In this document: positions 9,131 to 18,086 of the stretch, piece by piece
Layout of the letters: each line of letters begins with the position of its first letter
Position numbering within the stretch: the first letter of the stretch is position 1
Origin: Acetobacterium bakii
GTDB lineage: Bacteria > Bacillota > Clostridia > Eubacteriales > Eubacteriaceae
Length of the DNA stretch: 64,000 bases
NCBI RefSeq assembly: GCF_001263355.1
Contig: NZ_LGYO01000034.1
Span: 17,423 to 81,422, forward strand
Direction of reading: 5' to 3'
Notes under the pieces: generated by a model
Told to the model about the DNA's origin: nothing
Seen by the model: only the letters and a program-made list of their open reading frames with translations
Database searches by the model: none
Translations under genes and position numbers: made by a program

Positions 9131-9760
9131 TTACCATTCTCTGCCCAGCTGATAAAGCATGGCATTAATAATAGCAGCAACCACCGGACTGCCGCCTTTT
9201 CTGCCATTGATACGAATACTGGGACTATCAATCCCGTCCAGTTCTATCTTTGCTTGGGCCGCCCCGACAAATCCGATCGGTGCCCCAATAATCAAGTCTG
9301 GTTTTGCCTCTCCGGCCTTAACTTTTTCAATCAGCGTATACAGAGCCGTGGGTGCATTGCCAATGGCATAAATTCCCACCGTTTTGTCTTTCAAAGCTTT
9401 TTCCATAGCCACCGTGGAGCGAGTAACCCCCCTCAGTTTTGCTTCTTTCGCCACATCTGGATCATGACTATAATTGACTATTTCAATGCCATGATCAGCC
9501 AGGGCTTTTTTATTGACGCCCACCTGAATCATCCGGGTATCGGCATAAATCTTCTTTCCCTGTTTAAGGGCTTCCATTCCGCTTTCATAACCATCGTTAG
9601 AAAATTCCAACAGGTCCGCATATTCAAAATCTGCGGTAGTGTGAATAATTCGTTTGACAATGGAGGCAATGTTTTCCGGAAAGACCCTGTCACCCAATTC
9701 TTCTGTAATAATTTCAAAACTGCGTTCTTCAATTTCTCTCGGATTGTTAATAAATTCCAT
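9131..9760 (-). CDS. cbiC: Precorrin-8X / cobalt-precorrin-8 methylmutase CbiC (CobH)
   Basis: CbiC moves the methyl group from C11 to C12 of (cobalt-)precorrin-8 to give (cobyr-/hydrogenobyr-)inic acid, a late step of corrin ring synthesis. The protein is 209 residues, normal for the family. It has the catalytic-histidine region IIHTTADFEYADLL, the IYADTRMI and GNAPTALY segments, and the substrate-binding end GAPIGFVGA with NGRKGGSPV. The frame runs up to 9835, but the ATG at 9760 starts the family-typical EFINNPREIEERSF. It is isolated from other ring-synthesis genes here, lying between cobN-2 and btuF. Its product, or the hydrogenobyrinate counterpart, is on the route to the natural CobN substrate, which fits its neighbours. 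Confidence 0.93.
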   Translation of the reverse strand: MEFINNPREIEERSFEIITEELGDRVFPENIASIVKRIIHTTADFEYADLLEFSNDGYESGMEALKQGKKIYADTRMIQVGVNKKALADHGIEIVNYSHDPDVAKEAKLRGVTRSTVAMEKALKDKTVGIYAIGNAPTALYTLIEKVKAGEAKPDLIIGAPIGFVGAAQAKIELDGIDSPSIRINGRKGGSPVVAAIINAMLYQLGREW

Positions 9761-9867
9761 GATTTCTCTCTTTCTCTTTCTATTTTTATTGATAACAGCA
9801 AAGGTACCACTAACTCTGCTGAACTTATACCACAAAGAGACGACCCTTTATTTTTATTCCCAGATTC

Positions 9868-12800
9868 TTATGACATCTTTTTCTCCGAGTCAAACAAGGC
9901 ATCCATTCCCTGGATGGTTTTATTCCAGGCTGCCACATCCTGATGACGCACGATTTCGATGGAGCCGCCCTGATAATCGCCCTGGGATTCTTCCATCATC
10001 TCTTCCATATCGCCCTCAATCTTCATATAAATATTTGTTAAAATTTCCAATGCTTCCGGGCTGGGATTCCATTTTTTTCGCTGATGGAGCTCAAGAAATC
10101 GTCTTGACATCTCTTCAATGGCAAAGTTATTTTCTTCCCTGAGCCAACTGACCATTTCCGGATCTCCGAGGTAGGTTTGAACAATTTCATCAATGGCGGT
10201 GTCATCAATATTTTTAGTGGTGCACTTCCAGCTAAAAATCGTTTGAGCCTTTCGCATAATCTCGGCGGCACCGCTATAGCCTTTATCCATCACCGAGCGA
10301 TTCCAGAGGGGATTAAAAAAAGTGCCTTCCATAATTCGTTTGAGTTCATCTTCGATTGTTGTAATGACCACCTTTTCTTTATGGTTGGAGGTGCCATGGT
10401 ATTGTTTGAGTTCTTTCTGATAAAACTGATTTTTCACCATGTTGAAACCGCCGATCACCGACGCTGAATAGCCGGATGTGAGCAGGTCATACCGGTTGCT
10501 GACTGAAGTTTCAAAAACAACCTCGGCTGATTTGATGTTTTCCACAAATTCTTTATGGGAAACTGTTCCGTTTAAACCGTCACCATAGGCGTATCCTGAA
10601 AAAGAGGTAAACACTTTGGCCAGCTCACCTTCCGACTCCCAGGCGCTGGCTTTCAGAGCCAGATCCACCCCAGAGCCGTAGGTTCCCGGTTTGTCACCAA
10701 AAATACGCATAGTGGCACGTCTGAATGCCTCTGACTGGGAAAGTTCTCCCTGTGAAATCAGTTCCTTGACAGTTTTTCGGGTGTTCCGGCGGACAAAATT
10801 TTGAGTTTCCGGCTCTTTCAGGCGAGCTGCCATTTGCACCGCCTGATCCATCATGGCAATCAGATCTGGATATGAATCTCTTAAAACGCCGGAAATTCTT
10901 ATAATAACATCAATTCTGGGCCGTCCCAGTTCTTCCAGCGGCCGGGCTTCAACATCCATAACAATCCCCGATTCGTTCCAGACCGGTCTTACCCCCAATA
11001 ATGCCAAAACCTGGGAAAGCTGTTCCCCATTGGTCATGGAGATATCTGTGGAGATCATGTTCATGGCAACTTTTTCCGGAAATAGTCCGGTGTCTTTTTC
11101 ATGCTGCCCGATTAACTGGTCTGCCATTTCCAAACCAACCGCGTATGCCGATTTGGTCGGAATTTTTTGGGTATCCATTAAATAGAAATTTCGGCCGGTT
11201 GGCATGATCCGATTGAGTCCATCCCGGGGTGAGCCAGACAGCCCGGGTTCCATATAATCCCCCCTTAAGGCTTTGGTTAATGCACTTGCTTCATTTTCAA
11301 CGGTTAACAGACTGCGGCGGTTGTTATGAATATCATTGTCCAGCACCGCAGCTTCCAAACCAAAAATTGAATTTGATTGCGGCTTTTCTTCCTCCGTTTG
11401 ATTAAGCGTCTTTGAAATCAGTTGCAGCATTTCCGAATGGTAGGTATAGTCATCGGCACAATCCTTTTTCACCAGTGAAGCATACAAGCTCGTTCCATCA
11501 ATTGATTCTTTGATATAGGATACCTGATGGATTAATTTGGGGATCTCTCCCCAAATGTGATTTTCCTGTTCAAAGGACTGAACAATAGATTGTGTCAATA
11601 TACTTTTGAGTTTTTGGATACCTTCAATAAAAGTCGCTTCTTTTTGAACAATTTTCAGGTATTCCGGTGTCTGATTGATTCTGGTTTCAATACTGAGTTG
11701 CATCAGTTCAACCTGCTGACTCTTGACGTCGACCGCCTCTAAAAAGCTGCCCAACTGATTGATAAAATCAATCCTGGTATAATCAGTATTGAGACAACTG
11801 GGAAGATAATCAAGCACAACTGCGTAATTACGGCGCTTTGTACCCATTCCTTCCACTCCGATACCGGCATTATAGCAATAGAAATTAGGCAGATTACCGA
11901 TGACCACATCCGGCCAACAAAATTCTGACAGAGCATTGGTTTTTCCCGGCAAATGCTCCAGACTGCCTGCAGTTCCCACGTGAACCACGGCATGAGCCTT
12001 TAAGACCCGATCTATATAACGATAGGTTGCCAGATACTGGTGCGGTGGCGGACAGGATGGATCGTGAAGGATCTTGCAGACTTCGCCCGTGCATTTCGGA
12101 CCATAGCAGCCCCGCTTTGGCTGGATCATCACCCACACATTACCAAAATTCAACCCCGTAATGATGATCTGGTTGTCGTGAACCATCCCTTCGCCAGGCG
12201 GTATACCCCAGGCATTTTCCATCTGCTCTCTAAGCATCGGATCCAGACTCTGATAAAATTGATGATAGCCCCCCTTGCCTTCTAACGGCATCCGGTAAAT
12301 GTCACCGCCAGCCTTGACAATATTCTCCACCGTCGTCCAGCGAAAATCCTGATACGCTTTTTTATCCAGCATCATTTTTTTTAGTGCCAGTCCATCAGTG
12401 GGAATACCCGGTACCTTACAGCCTTCGCTTTTCATGGATTTCATCATCCGCACAACACTCTCAAAAACATCCAGCCCGGCCCCTGATCCCAGCGTCGCTT
12501 CTACGCCGGCACAGGGTGAACAGTGAAGCATCAGCACTATTTTTTTGTCAGCTGATGCTACCTTTTTTAATTCGATCCGCCGGATCATTCTGGCAACAAA
12601 TCGCTTAATCCGTTCTGGAATAGGCGTCAACTTCAGCATATCATCGGTCTCTTTTCGGGTTCCGATAATAATGGGTTCGATCATTCCCAACATTTCACTG
12701 GTTGTAAAAGCCCATGATATTTCAGCGGAAAGACCAGTTAAATTAGCTTGCCATTGCTCCTGATTCTGAAGGCGACTGACAACCGGCCGAAAAACCGGGA

Positions 12801-13308
12801 TATTCATCGCTTTAAAAACAGCCACACTTTGGGAAAACAAATCTCCGGATTGACTATTTCCTGTTGCTGCCTGCATTTGAAAATTAATAAGCCCATCAAT
12901 CCTGAGCTTTCCATCGCTGGAAAAATAATCGCTGATAATTGTTTTAAACCCTTTTACTCCACTGTTTTCATCCGCTGACGAATAACTAAAAACCGGAATC
13001 ACCCGGATCCCCTGATTTTCCAGTTCCTCAACCAGTGCTTCCTCCACCGCGGTTTTTTTCTTGTTCCAATTATCATAATGGGTTAAAATTCCCACTGTCA
13101 TTTCAGCGTGATTTAAACGCCCATACCAATTTTCATAGGCTTCCAAGCTCGAAAAAACAGCTTCGCTGTCCGGATGAAAGATCCCGTCCAATCCAAGTTC
13201 AGTGGGCTTGTCAGGCCCATTAAGCATTATTTTATCTGCCTGCTCAACCGCTTTTCTTATTCTTTCGGTTTGTTTTTTAACCATCTGTCTGTTCACAAAA
13301 TTACTCAC
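9868..13308 (-). CDS. cobN: CobN/ChlH-like chelatase subunit, Cys-motif class, shortened N-terminus (CobN-2)
   Basis: This 1146-residue CobN/ChlH-family protein is about 100 residues shorter than its three paralogues. It lacks the N-terminal Rossmann-like region and starts almost directly at the segment leading to GIFHPDSEAVF. Two features set it apart. Cysteines at about 401, 406 and 411 form CX4CX4C in KRGCYGPKCTGEVCKILHDP, and a further SPCAG occurs earlier. The conserved core reads HVGTAGSLEHLPGK, with Ala at about 447 where the three paralogues have His. The GTG start has a GGGGG site nine bases after the chlD stop, so it is coupled to chlD and chlI, its likely AAA+ partners. It may have lost ordinary chelatase chemistry or use an iron-sulfur or metal site. 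Function is not established. Confidence 0.88.
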   Translation of the reverse strand: MSNFVNRQMVKKQTERIRKAVEQADKIMLNGPDKPTELGLDGIFHPDSEAVFSSLEAYENWYGRLNHAEMTVGILTHYDNWNKKKTAVEEALVEELENQGIRVIPVFSYSSADENSGVKGFKTIISDYFSSDGKLRIDGLINFQMQAATGNSQSGDLFSQSVAVFKAMNIPVFRPVVSRLQNQEQWQANLTGLSAEISWAFTTSEMLGMIEPIIIGTRKETDDMLKLTPIPERIKRFVARMIRRIELKKVASADKKIVLMLHCSPCAGVEATLGSGAGLDVFESVVRMMKSMKSEGCKVPGIPTDGLALKKMMLDKKAYQDFRWTTVENIVKAGGDIYRMPLEGKGGYHQFYQSLDPMLREQMENAWGIPPGEGMVHDNQIIITGLNFGNVWVMIQPKRGCYGPKCTGEVCKILHDPSCPPPHQYLATYRYIDRVLKAHAVVHVGTAGSLEHLPGKTNALSEFCWPDVVIGNLPNFYCYNAGIGVEGMGTKRRNYAVVLDYLPSCLNTDYTRIDFINQLGSFLEAVDVKSQQVELMQLSIETRINQTPEYLKIVQKEATFIEGIQKLKSILTQSIVQSFEQENHIWGEIPKLIHQVSYIKESIDGTSLYASLVKKDCADDYTYHSEMLQLISKTLNQTEEEKPQSNSIFGLEAAVLDNDIHNNRRSLLTVENEASALTKALRGDYMEPGLSGSPRDGLNRIMPTGRNFYLMDTQKIPTKSAYAVGLEMADQLIGQHEKDTGLFPEKVAMNMISTDISMTNGEQLSQVLALLGVRPVWNESGIVMDVEARPLEELGRPRIDVIIRISGVLRDSYPDLIAMMDQAVQMAARLKEPETQNFVRRNTRKTVKELISQGELSQSEAFRRATMRIFGDKPGTYGSGVDLALKASAWESEGELAKVFTSFSGYAYGDGLNGTVSHKEFVENIKSAEVVFETSVSNRYDLLTSGYSASVIGGFNMVKNQFYQKELKQYHGTSNHKEKVVITTIEDELKRIMEGTFFNPLWNRSVMDKGYSGAAEIMRKAQTIFSWKCTTKNIDDTAIDEIVQTYLGDPEMVSWLREENNFAIEEMSRRFLELHQRKKWNPSPEALEILTNIYMKIEGDMEEMMEESQGDYQGGSIEIVRHQDVAAWNKTIQGMDALFDSEKKMS

Positions 13309-13317
13309 TGCTTCCCC

Positions 13318-15387
13318 CTAGAATGATGACTCTTTGGAAAGATCCCGAACCGCTTCGGCCAATACATCCGCCTCCAGATCTTCAATCCGATAGTAACGGG
13401 CACACATGGCTGCAGCCAGTTTCTTTGCCAGACCCAGTTTAATAAAATCCACCTCGGTATCCACCACAATGGTCTGGATGCCCTCCCCGGCAATCCGTTT
13501 CCCCATCTCCATAGCTTCCGTAAACGGATCCCCCTCCATTAAGGCAGCATTGGTTCGGCCATCGGAAACCAGCACCATAATGGGCAAAATATCGTCGTTT
13601 TTGCGCTGTTCATTTTTGATCACTTCATAAGCTTTCAGGAGACCGGCAGCTAGCGGCGTTTTACCTCCTGTGGGCAGATCTTTCAAACATTTTTGGGCCA
13701 TGTCAACACTTCGTGTAATATTCAGGAGTACCTCCGCTTCCTTTTTTCGAAACGAAACCAGACCAACCCGATCCCGTTTCTGGTAAGCATCGGTAAGCAG
13801 AGAAACCACTGCCCCCTTAACTGTTTCCATCCGTTTTTTTGCGCCCATGGAACCGCTGGCATCCACCACAAAAACGATGGTGCTGCCGGTTCGTTTTTCC
13901 CGGAGTTTTTCCCGCAAATCTTCTGTTTTAATGATCAGTGCCAGTCCGTTACTTTCCCGAACCCGCTGATAGGGTGCCGCCGCCCGTAAGGTGGCATCAA
14001 AGGCCAGGTCACTGATCGTATTCCGGGGCATGGCACTTTTGATATATTGACCCTTTTTGGTATCGGTTTTCGTCTTGATCCGTTTGCCTTCACCCTTTCT
14101 TTTTTTTCGGTCAATGGCTTTGATATCCAGATTTTTAACCATAAAGGTTCGCCCGACAGCATCAATCCGATCCATGATCTCATTAAGATCCGGCTGTTCC
14201 GACGACTCTGATTCTTCATTCTCCGGCTCATCGGCTTCGGTTTCATCTGTTTCCTGAGCTTGTGTATCCTCTGGCTGCGTTTGATCCTCGGGGCTTTCGG
14301 ACGCATTCTCATCGTTTTCATCATCCGTCTCGTTCTGAGCATCATCCTGGTTTTCTTCCGGTTGTTCCTCAAACTCTTCATCGTTTTGATCATCCTGCTC
14401 CGGTTCCCGGGGTTCATTGGGCTTTTCCCGTTTTCGATGGGGCAGTACAAATTCGGCGGCTTCTTTGATATCATCAATATTGATATTCTGGCGTCCCGCC
14501 AGTGCGGCCAGCGCTCTGGCGGTTTCAATCATCACCAGTTCAGCCCGATTGCCGGCGCAATAGGCCTCATTGACAATATCGGCCGTCAGTTTAAAAACTG
14601 TTTCGGATATTTTTACGGTTTCCAGATTCTTTCTTGCTTCCACTATTTGATTTTTTTGAATCTCCGTATCACGTTCCCAGGTTTTAGCAAACCCAGCCGG
14701 ATTTTGCTCAAAAGCCAATCGCCGCTTAACAACCTCTTTTCGCTCCACTAAGCTTTTCGACCCTTCAACCGCCACATAAATACCAAACCGATCCAGGAAT
14801 TGGGATCGCAAAAAACCTTCTTCCGGATTCATCGTGCCGATGAGCACAAACCGGGAGGGATGCTCGAAGGAGATCCCTTCCCGTTCGATGTGATTTACGC
14901 CCGATGCGGCCACTTCCAGAATGCTGTTAACGATGTGCTCACTGAGCAGGTTTACCTCGTCAATATATAAGATATTCCCATGGGCTCTTTTCAGTATCCC
15001 GCTGCCAAATGATCGTTTGCCCTGAGCAATGGTCTTTTCAATATCAATGCTGCCAATAACCCGATCTTCGGTGGCATTTAAGGGTAAATCCACCACTTCC
15101 ATGTTCGGAGCAATCTGACTGAGATTGCGTACCAGCGTGGACTTGGCGGTTCCCTTTTCGCCGGCAAGCAGCACCCCCCCGATTTGAGGATTAATGAGAT
15201 TGAGGATCAGGGCTTTTTTAACCCTTTCCTGGCCAATGACGGCTGCAAAGGGAAATCGATAGGCAATTGTTTTATTGCGCTTATCCTGACTTTTGTTCTC
15301 CGACTTTTCTTTATTTAACTGATATCCTTTCACAGTCAGCGGGCATCTCCCGGAATCACTGCCCCATGGCTGATTATACGACTGCAT
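13318..15387 (-). CDS. ChlD/BchD-like chelatase subunit (AAA+ plus VWA domain)
   Basis: This is the D subunit of a Mg/Co-chelatase-type ATPase, about 689 residues. The N-terminal AAA+ domain has Walker [11 protein letters not shown] and Walker B-like [11 protein letters not shown] long acidic Glu/Asp/Pro/Gln-rich linker follows (about residues 315-400). The C-terminal von Willebrand A domain has the MIDAS motif VVDASGSMG and a later VSDGRTN. ChlD links the ChlI ring to the CobN/ChlH subunit. The frame is open to 15546, but the ATG at 15387 removes an unrelated N-terminus that overlaps chlI. It overlaps the chlI stop by 14 bases and is followed by cobN-2. Confidence 0.9.
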   Translation of the reverse strand: MQSYNQPWGSDSGRCPLTVKGYQLNKEKSENKSQDKRNKTIAYRFPFAAVIGQERVKKALILNLINPQIGGVLLAGEKGTAKSTLVRNLSQIAPNMEVVDLPLNATEDRVIGSIDIEKTIAQGKRSFGSGILKRAHGNILYIDEVNLLSEHIVNSILEVAASGVNHIEREGISFEHPSRFVLIGTMNPEEGFLRSQFLDRFGIYVAVEGSKSLVERKEVVKRRLAFEQNPAGFAKTWERDTEIQKNQIVEARKNLETVKISETVFKLTADIVNEAYCAGNRAELVMIETARALAALAGRQNINIDDIKEAAEFVLPHRKREKPNEPREPEQDDQNDEEFEEQPEENQDDAQNETDDENDENASESPEDQTQPEDTQAQETDETEADEPENEESESSEQPDLNEIMDRIDAVGRTFMVKNLDIKAIDRKKRKGEGKRIKTKTDTKKGQYIKSAMPRNTISDLAFDATLRAAAPYQRVRESNGLALIIKTEDLREKLREKRTGSTIVFVVDASGSMGAKKRMETVKGAVVSLLTDAYQKRDRVGLVSFRKKEAEVLLNITRSVDMAQKCLKDLPTGGKTPLAAGLLKAYEVIKNEQRKNDDILPIMVLVSDGRTNAALMEGDPFTEAMEMGKRIAGEGIQTIVVDTEVDFIKLGLAKKLAAAMCARYYRIEDLEADVLAEAVRDLSKESSF

Positions 15388-16429
15388 TATGAGCACTCCC
15401 GACGTCATTGATAATTTGCTCAACCTTATCAAAATTAAAGATTCCTTCTTCAAATGGCGTCCGGCGCAACCGGTGGGGCAATACCAGCTCCGCCGCTTCC
15501 AGCATATCTGCCGGAGCGACCTCGGTCTGACCTTTAAAGGCGGCAATGGTCATCGCGGTTTTGATCATGGCAATATCGGCCCGATGGCCATCCACGTTCA
15601 ATTCAATGCTGATTTTCACTGCCATCTCCAGCATCTCGTCGCTATAGCTGACCTTTTCCAATAGTTTCTTGGCTTTTAGAATCCGCTCTCGCAGATCCTG
15701 CTGGTCGTCAACAAACTGACCGGCAAATGCTTCCTTATCCTTTTCATAGGCCAGTCTGTTTTTGATGACATGAATTCGCTGTTCAGGATTGCGTTCGCCG
15801 ATCACATCTACTACCATCCCAAACCGGTCCAGCAGCTGGGGTCTTAAATCCCCCTCTTCCGGGTTCATGGTGCCCACCAAAATAAAGCGAGAGGGATGAT
15901 AAAAGGAAACGCCTTCCCGTTCGATGGTGTTCACGCCCATGGCAGCCGAATCCAGCAGCACATCAACAATATGATCATCCAGTAGATTTACCTCATCGAC
16001 ATAGAGAATATTCCGATTAGCCTGCGCCAGAATTCCCGGTTCAAATTTCTTTTCACCCTTTTTGATGGCGTATTCAATATCCAGGGTTCCCACCACTCGA
16101 TCTTCGGTGGCACTGACCGGCAGATCCACCACCTTCATCCGTCCAAAAGCCTCCACAAAAGTCTTCTGATTTTCGTGTTTTTCCAGACACTCACTGCACA
16201 TGTTGGCCGGTTCCCGGGGATCACAGCCAAAAGCACAGCCTTCCACCTGGCTTCGGGTCGGCAATAAATCAGCCAGGGCCCGGACTGCCGTCGATTTGGC
16301 GGTGCCCTTTTCCCCTCTGATCAAAACCCCACCAAGAAGGGGATTGATGATATTAAGAACCAAAGCCTTTTTCATCTTTTCCTGACCCACAATTCCGGTA
16401 AATGGATAGATAATATTTTTATTTTTCAT
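15374..16429 (-). CDS. ChlI/BchI-like chelatase AAA+ motor subunit
   Basis: This 351-residue AAA+ ATPase of the magnesium-chelatase I family powers metal handling by the H/CobN subunit together with ChlD. It has Walker [11 protein letters not shown] (about residues 38-47), Walker [17 protein letters not shown], and sensor/arginine-finger segments [20 protein letters not shown] cysteine cluster, CAFGC...CSEC, follows the Walker A region and may bind a metal; the second chlI of the window has a matching CPFHC...CENC. It is the first gene after the ABC-2 permease and overlaps chlD, so both should be made in fixed ratio. Confidence 0.92.
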   Translation of the reverse strand: MKNKNIIYPFTGIVGQEKMKKALVLNIINPLLGGVLIRGEKGTAKSTAVRALADLLPTRSQVEGCAFGCDPREPANMCSECLEKHENQKTFVEAFGRMKVVDLPVSATEDRVVGTLDIEYAIKKGEKKFEPGILAQANRNILYVDEVNLLDDHIVDVLLDSAAMGVNTIEREGVSFYHPSRFILVGTMNPEEGDLRPQLLDRFGMVVDVIGERNPEQRIHVIKNRLAYEKDKEAFAGQFVDDQQDLRERILKAKKLLEKVSYSDEMLEMAVKISIELNVDGHRADIAMIKTAMTIAAFKGQTEVAPADMLEAAELVLPHRLRRTPFEEGIFNFDKVEQIINDVGSAHNAVV

Positions 16430-16444
16430 TGTTTCCCTCTTTTT

Positions 16445-17179
16445 CTATTCAACTTTTTTGCAATGACGTGCTCCCAATACAAATAGTACAATTAAATAAG
16501 CGACCAGCACCCCTGCATGGAGAACCATTTGACCCGCTGTTTCTCCGGTTAGCCGCAGGGCGATATTGGTATGGGTCAAAGGCAGCAGGTAGATAAACCA
16601 TCTTAGAATTTCCGGCATCTTATCGATGGGAAAAAAAGTGCCGCATAAAAATGACATCGGCGTAATCACAAAGCTGGTGAATTTTGCCATATCTGAATGT
16701 GAATTAACCAGCAGACCAATCAAAAAGCCCAGCGCTGAAAAAACAAAACAATTTAAAAGGGCAATGAGAATAAAGTAGGGCGTGATGATCAGATCTGTTG
16801 TAAAAACTGAAACCAGCACAATAATCAGGAATGCCGAATAAATCCCATAGAATGCACCCGCTATTATTTTACCCAAGGTGTATACTGTCATATTGATCGG
16901 GGAAATCATATAGTCTTCAAAGGTTTTGTAGAAAATTCTTGAAATATTAATGGTACTCGCGGTGTTATTAAAACTGGTCATCATGGTACTCATCCCAATA
17001 ATCCCGGGGATAATAAACGCCATATAAGACCCCCCATCAATCTCAACACCGCTGCCCAGTCCCCAACCAAATGCCACCAGATAGAGAATCGGTGAAATTA
17101 AAAAGCTGATGCTTGTGGCCACAAATTTCCGTTTAAAGACAGCAAATTCCTGCCAGAGAATACCATATAATCCACTCAT
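16445..17179 (-). CDS. ABC-2 type exporter permease next to chelatase genes
   Basis: This 244-residue membrane protein of the ABC-2 (DrrB/NodJ-like) family has about six hydrophobic segments. The family-typical conserved stretch FVITPMSFLCGTFFPIDKMP is followed by a periplasmic loop and LPLTHTNIALR. Its stop lies 15 bases before chlI, and its ATG overlaps the stop of the ABC ATPase. ABC-2 pairs usually export a drug, lipid, glycan or small molecule. The same pair precedes the second chelatase cassette (59856-61429), so exporter and chelatase appear functionally linked. The substrate cannot be read from the sequence. Confidence 0.85.
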   Translation of the reverse strand: MSGLYGILWQEFAVFKRKFVATSISFLISPILYLVAFGWGLGSGVEIDGGSYMAFIIPGIIGMSTMMTSFNNTASTINISRIFYKTFEDYMISPINMTVYTLGKIIAGAFYGIYSAFLIIVLVSVFTTDLIITPYFILIALLNCFVFSALGFLIGLLVNSHSDMAKFTSFVITPMSFLCGTFFPIDKMPEILRWFIYLLPLTHTNIALRLTGETAGQMVLHAGVLVAYLIVLFVLGARHCKKVE

Positions 17180-18018
17180 TATGATTCCACCCTTCTGTTT
17201 GTGAATTTCAAGAATACATCCTCAAGGTTTGATGGACGTATCCGAACGTCTCCTTCCAGGGATCCGGCGTATTCATTGGCTTTTTCTCGCGTCGGAAAAA
17301 ATTCTTCATGGGTTTTTCCATCTGCAAAGTATTCCACCGTTATCTTACCGACCTCTTCAATTAAATTATTCGGGGTATCCAATCGCAGCAGTTTTCCCTT
17401 ATCAATCAGCCCGACCCGATCACATAGCACTTCCGCTTCTTCAATATAATGCGTTGTCAGCAATACGGTTAATCCGTTTGATTTCAAACGCTTTAACAAA
17501 TCCCACATTTTTCGACGGGCTGATGCATCTAACCCCACCGTCGGTTCATCCAGAAGCAATAGTTCCGGTTCATGAAGAAGCGCTCTGGCGATCATAAGTT
17601 TGCGCTTCATCCCACCGGAAAAATTCTTGGTCAGGTCATCTTTTCGGTCTGTCAATTCGGTGAATTCAAGCATTTCATCAATTTTTTGTCGTCGTTTTTC
17701 TTTTGGCATTTTGTACAGCATGCCGTGTACTTCCAAATTCTCCCAGGCCGACATTTCATTTTCCAGATTATTCTGCTGCGGTACCACCCCAATCTTCGCC
17801 TTAATCGATGTCAGATTCCGATCAATACTTTCTCCCCCGATCACAATATCTCCGCTTGTTTTTGGCGTGAGAGTACTGATCATTCTTACCGTTGTAGTTT
17901 TGCCTGCTCCATTTGGGCCCAACAGACCAAAGAATTCACCATCTTTGATGGTCAGATTAAGCGCATCCACCGCCGTCAATTTTTTATATTTTTTTGTCAA
18001 ATCAATTATTTCCAGCAT
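17179..18018 (-). CDS. ABC-2 type exporter ATP-binding protein
   Basis: This 279-residue ATPase of the DrrA/CcmA-like group has Walker A GPNGAGKTTT, Q-loop VPQQNNLENE, signature NFSGGMKRK, Walker B LLLLDEPTVGLD and switch TTHY. After the nucleotide-binding domain there is a C-terminal domain of about 60 residues ending LEDVFLKFTNRRVES, nearly identical to the end of the ATPase at 60590-61429. It lies directly after cobN-3, starts with an AGGAGG site, and overlaps the permease by one base. It is encoded inside the riboswitch-controlled operon. Confidence 0.9.
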   Translation of the reverse strand: MLEIIDLTKKYKKLTAVDALNLTIKDGEFFGLLGPNGAGKTTTVRMISTLTPKTSGDIVIGGESIDRNLTSIKAKIGVVPQQNNLENEMSAWENLEVHGMLYKMPKEKRRQKIDEMLEFTELTDRKDDLTKNFSGGMKRKLMIARALLHEPELLLLDEPTVGLDASARRKMWDLLKRLKSNGLTVLLTTHYIEEAEVLCDRVGLIDKGKLLRLDTPNNLIEEVGKITVEYFADGKTHEEFFPTREKANEYAGSLEGDVRIRPSNLEDVFLKFTNRRVES

Positions 18019-18086
18019 TTTTTTCCTTTCCTCCTAATACTTTACAACCCCAAACCAACATTATTTTTTTCTCTTACTCACCTCCT

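Noticed and set aside
14260-14751. Plus-strand open frame opposite the acidic linker of chlD
   Set aside because: It is a shadow frame created by the Glu/Asp-rich codons on the minus strand, with no ribosome site or family similarity.
13318-15546. Longer chlD start at 15546
   Set aside because: The extra 53 residues overlap the end of chlI in another frame and match nothing; the ATG at 15387 is coupled to the chlI stop.
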